Shown here: piece after piece, positions 62,135 to 64,000 of the stretch
How the letters are laid out: every line of letters starts with the position of its first letter
How positions within the stretch are numbered: position 1 is the first letter of the stretch
From: Psilocybe azurescens
Lineage: Eukaryota; Basidiomycota; Agaricomycetes; Agaricales; Agrocybaceae
DNA length: 64,000 nt
NCBI GenBank assembly: GCA_023853785.1
Contig: JAJIRX010000762.1
Span: 124,001-188,000 of the forward strand
Reading direction: 5' to 3'
Position numbers and translations under genes: made by a program
Notes under the pieces: model-generated
Databases searched by the model: none
What the model saw: only the letters and a program-made list of their open reading frames with translations
Told to the model about the DNA's origin: nothing

Positions 62135-63719
62135 ATGGCCCAGAATCCATTCTCTCTGCTAGCACAAGAAATAATAGACTTAATCGTTGACGAAGTAGCC
62201 TGCCGAACTTCTAGGACCTATCATGATCGATCCGAAAAAGATATATTGGCCTGCGCACTCGTCGACAAGGCCTTCTACTCTAGAGCCCAGACACACCTCG
62301 TCTCTAATATCCATATTCGAGCGGGTGAGGGCTTTGATGCCTACGCGACACCCCTGTTGGAGCGCATAAAAAATGGGCCTACGGACCTTTCAGCACCCAT
62401 CCTACGATCACTTTGTTGCGCAATTGTCGCCGATGCGGACGCTGATCGTACATTGAATCCTCGCAGCCCTTCTAGGCATCCTCCTCACCCAACAGCTCTG
62501 GACAGAGTTTACGCGCACTTGGGCGACCCCTTCCTGGAGATCCTTCGAACCATAAGCAGCCCCGAATCGAAAACTCAGCATTTTAGCCTAGTGGCCATGT
62601 CAGAGCTTAGTCGCATAAGGCCGCTGCCAGGAGACCAAGGAACGTCTCCATTCCAAAAGGCTCTCTCCGAAGCCTGTACCGCAGTCAATCTCAAAACACT
62701 ACATTTAGCAAATTTGGGGAACATACCAGGATCGAAAATTGTGGATGCGTTCTTCTTGCCGTGCCTTGAGGAGCTCACACTCAACAACCTATCACTCGAG
62801 GAGACAGAAGTAGGAGAAATGACAACCGGCATGTTGACACACTCTGGGAATTCGAGTTTACGCACGCTTGCTCCCGAGTTGAAGCGACTGGAAATCAGAA
62901 ATATTTCCTATCTCAGTCTTTTTCGTTTTCTGAACCTTCTTTCTCCACCAGGGCCTTCCTCTAATTCCTCATTCGCATTCCCTCGCTTAAACAGCCTCAT
63001 TATATCGCTTCTCTTCGATGAGCAAAGGTTTCCCATTTTTGGTGCCCTGTCTACGATCTGGAGTTTTATGGTCACTGTCTCCTCCACCCTAACGAGCTTG
63101 GAGATCGAGAGCTATGCTTACCCCATAGGTAAGAGTCCACCAGAACCTTAAACTATTTTATGTTCATCGTATTATTCTAGGTCCCCATGTCCACAGACAT
63201 TTCAACTCCCACAGCACGCGCATCTGTCTAGGCCGCCTCCCCGCCCTTCGAACCTTTAGATTGACGATCTGCCATGATACGTGTCTGGATTTCCTGAGGA
63301 AGCTCCTGATGGACTCCGTTAGGAATCCTACGACAATCGAGTCCTTCGAAATCAAATTGACCTTGTCGGCACATGACAGACAACCCATTCATTCATTTAC
63401 GGAACACAAATACTGGACCCACCTCGACACTCGCTTGACTGAACCAATGTTTGAAAAGCTACGAAGGGTCAGAATAATTGTTGTATTATTCCACTCGCGA
63501 GCAAAGTCGACAAGCCTTCAACTTTCCCGCGGTTTAGCGCCAGGAGATTGGTCGGAGCATTCAAAAATTGAGGAGCATTGGAAGTCTATCTTCCCCAAAG
63601 TAGCCGCATCTCTCTCTTTGGTCGTTGACGTGCAGGACGTTTACTCCCAGAATACCCTGGAGGCATACTTATACGCCTCCCGTACAGATGACGGAATTGT
63701 TGATTGCTACGGTGGTTAG
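62135..63719 (+). CDS. F-box-like protein with leucine-rich repeat-type region
   Basis: Two exons separated by a short intron (about 63128-63180) that keeps frame (YPIG to PHVHR). The N-terminus MAQNPFSLLAQEIIDLIVDE, followed by LACALVDKAFYSRAQTHLVS, fits the F-box pattern (L-P-x-E-I-x-x-I, A-L-V-x-x-x-F) common in basidiomycetes, where such proteins form large families. It would recruit substrates to an SCF ubiquitin ligase through SKP1. Leucine-rich motifs follow (LKTLHLANLGNIPGSKI; LEELTLNNLSLEE; LKRLEIRNISYLSLFRFLNL), suggesting an LRR-like substrate domain. The protein is about 510 residues. The F-box lacks the usual proline, so this may be one of the diverged family members. Substrate unknown. 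Confidence 0.75.
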
Positions 63720-64000
63720 GACTAGGCAGCCAAGGGCAGTACTCGGATGGTGCGTCTTATTTATTAATTGGCATATAGTGATTGAGTTGAGTTAATGTGT
63801 CTAGATCAAGAGAAGAAATTCGATTCGATTTACTTAAGTAGATTTATAGGCAACCAATAAGATAACTATGACAATATGCAACAATATATGACCACCTATG
63901 ACAGCTTGAAGATGTTCTGGGCGCGAGCAGAGAGGCTTCTGAATCAATTGTAGTGGCTAGTAGCTCAAGGTATGTATAAAACGAGGACGCTTCGCTATGC

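Overview
The window is nuclear DNA of a mushroom-forming basidiomycete (Agaricomycetes-like). Short 50-70 nt GT-AG introns interrupt nearly every gene. There are conserved eukaryotic housekeeping genes, a basidiomycete-type GPI-anchored secretory protein, an SSK1-type stress regulator, a tandem family of seven-helix-like membrane proteins, and a tiny CaaX-ending gene of the kind that encodes mating pheromones. There is no bacterial-style operon, CRISPR array or IS element, and I recognised no tRNA or rRNA gene.

Layout. 1-2.2 kb holds the 3' half of a cytochrome P450. 2.2-7.4 kb is gene-poor. 7.4-9.5 kb has a divergent pair: TAD2 (tRNA adenosine deaminase, -) and a secreted GPI-type protein (+). 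10.6-12.7 kb encodes an unrecognised membrane protein (-). 13.4-14.2 kb encodes a mitochondrial IF3-like protein (+). 14.2-17.6 kb is gene-poor with a minisatellite and degenerate coding-like pieces. 17.6-19.6 kb holds an orphan multi-exon gene (+). 20.9-21.6 kb encodes a CENP-A-type histone H3 (+). 22.2-35.3 kb is a dense run of minus-strand genes: SSK1, ARS2/SERRATE, ESF2/ABT1 and CBP80. 36.3-43.7 kb holds four tandem paralogues of a multi-pass membrane protein, with duplicated upstream regions and a small retroposon at the left edge. 44.3-47.8 kb is a divergent pair: NCBP3-like (-) and KRR1 (+). 48.3-49.8 kb encodes a PPxY-containing orphan. 50.8-51.9 kb holds a pheromone-precursor-like gene and a decayed second copy. 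53.0-57.9 kb encodes a large protein ending in an MDR (quinone oxidoreductase-like) domain. 58.8-60.3 kb is CTU1/NCS6 (-). 62.1-63.7 kb encodes an F-box-like protein (+).

Functional themes. Three partners of nuclear cap biology (CBP80, ARS2, NCBP3) lie within about 19 kb. Two ribosome-biogenesis genes (ESF2, KRR1) are interleaved with them. TAD2 and CTU1 both act on the tRNA wobble position 34.

The most notable observations are a likely one-nucleotide exon in KRR1, the pheromone-like gene with its relic, the cap-binding gene cluster, a CENP-A tail that keeps an H3 K9/K14-like motif, and a retroposon with a perfect 13-bp target-site duplication. Several conserved genes (SSK1, ESF2, NCBP3, MDR protein) show single-base reading-frame breaks, many of them at homopolymers. 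These are more likely sequence errors than biology and should be kept in mind when using the gene models.
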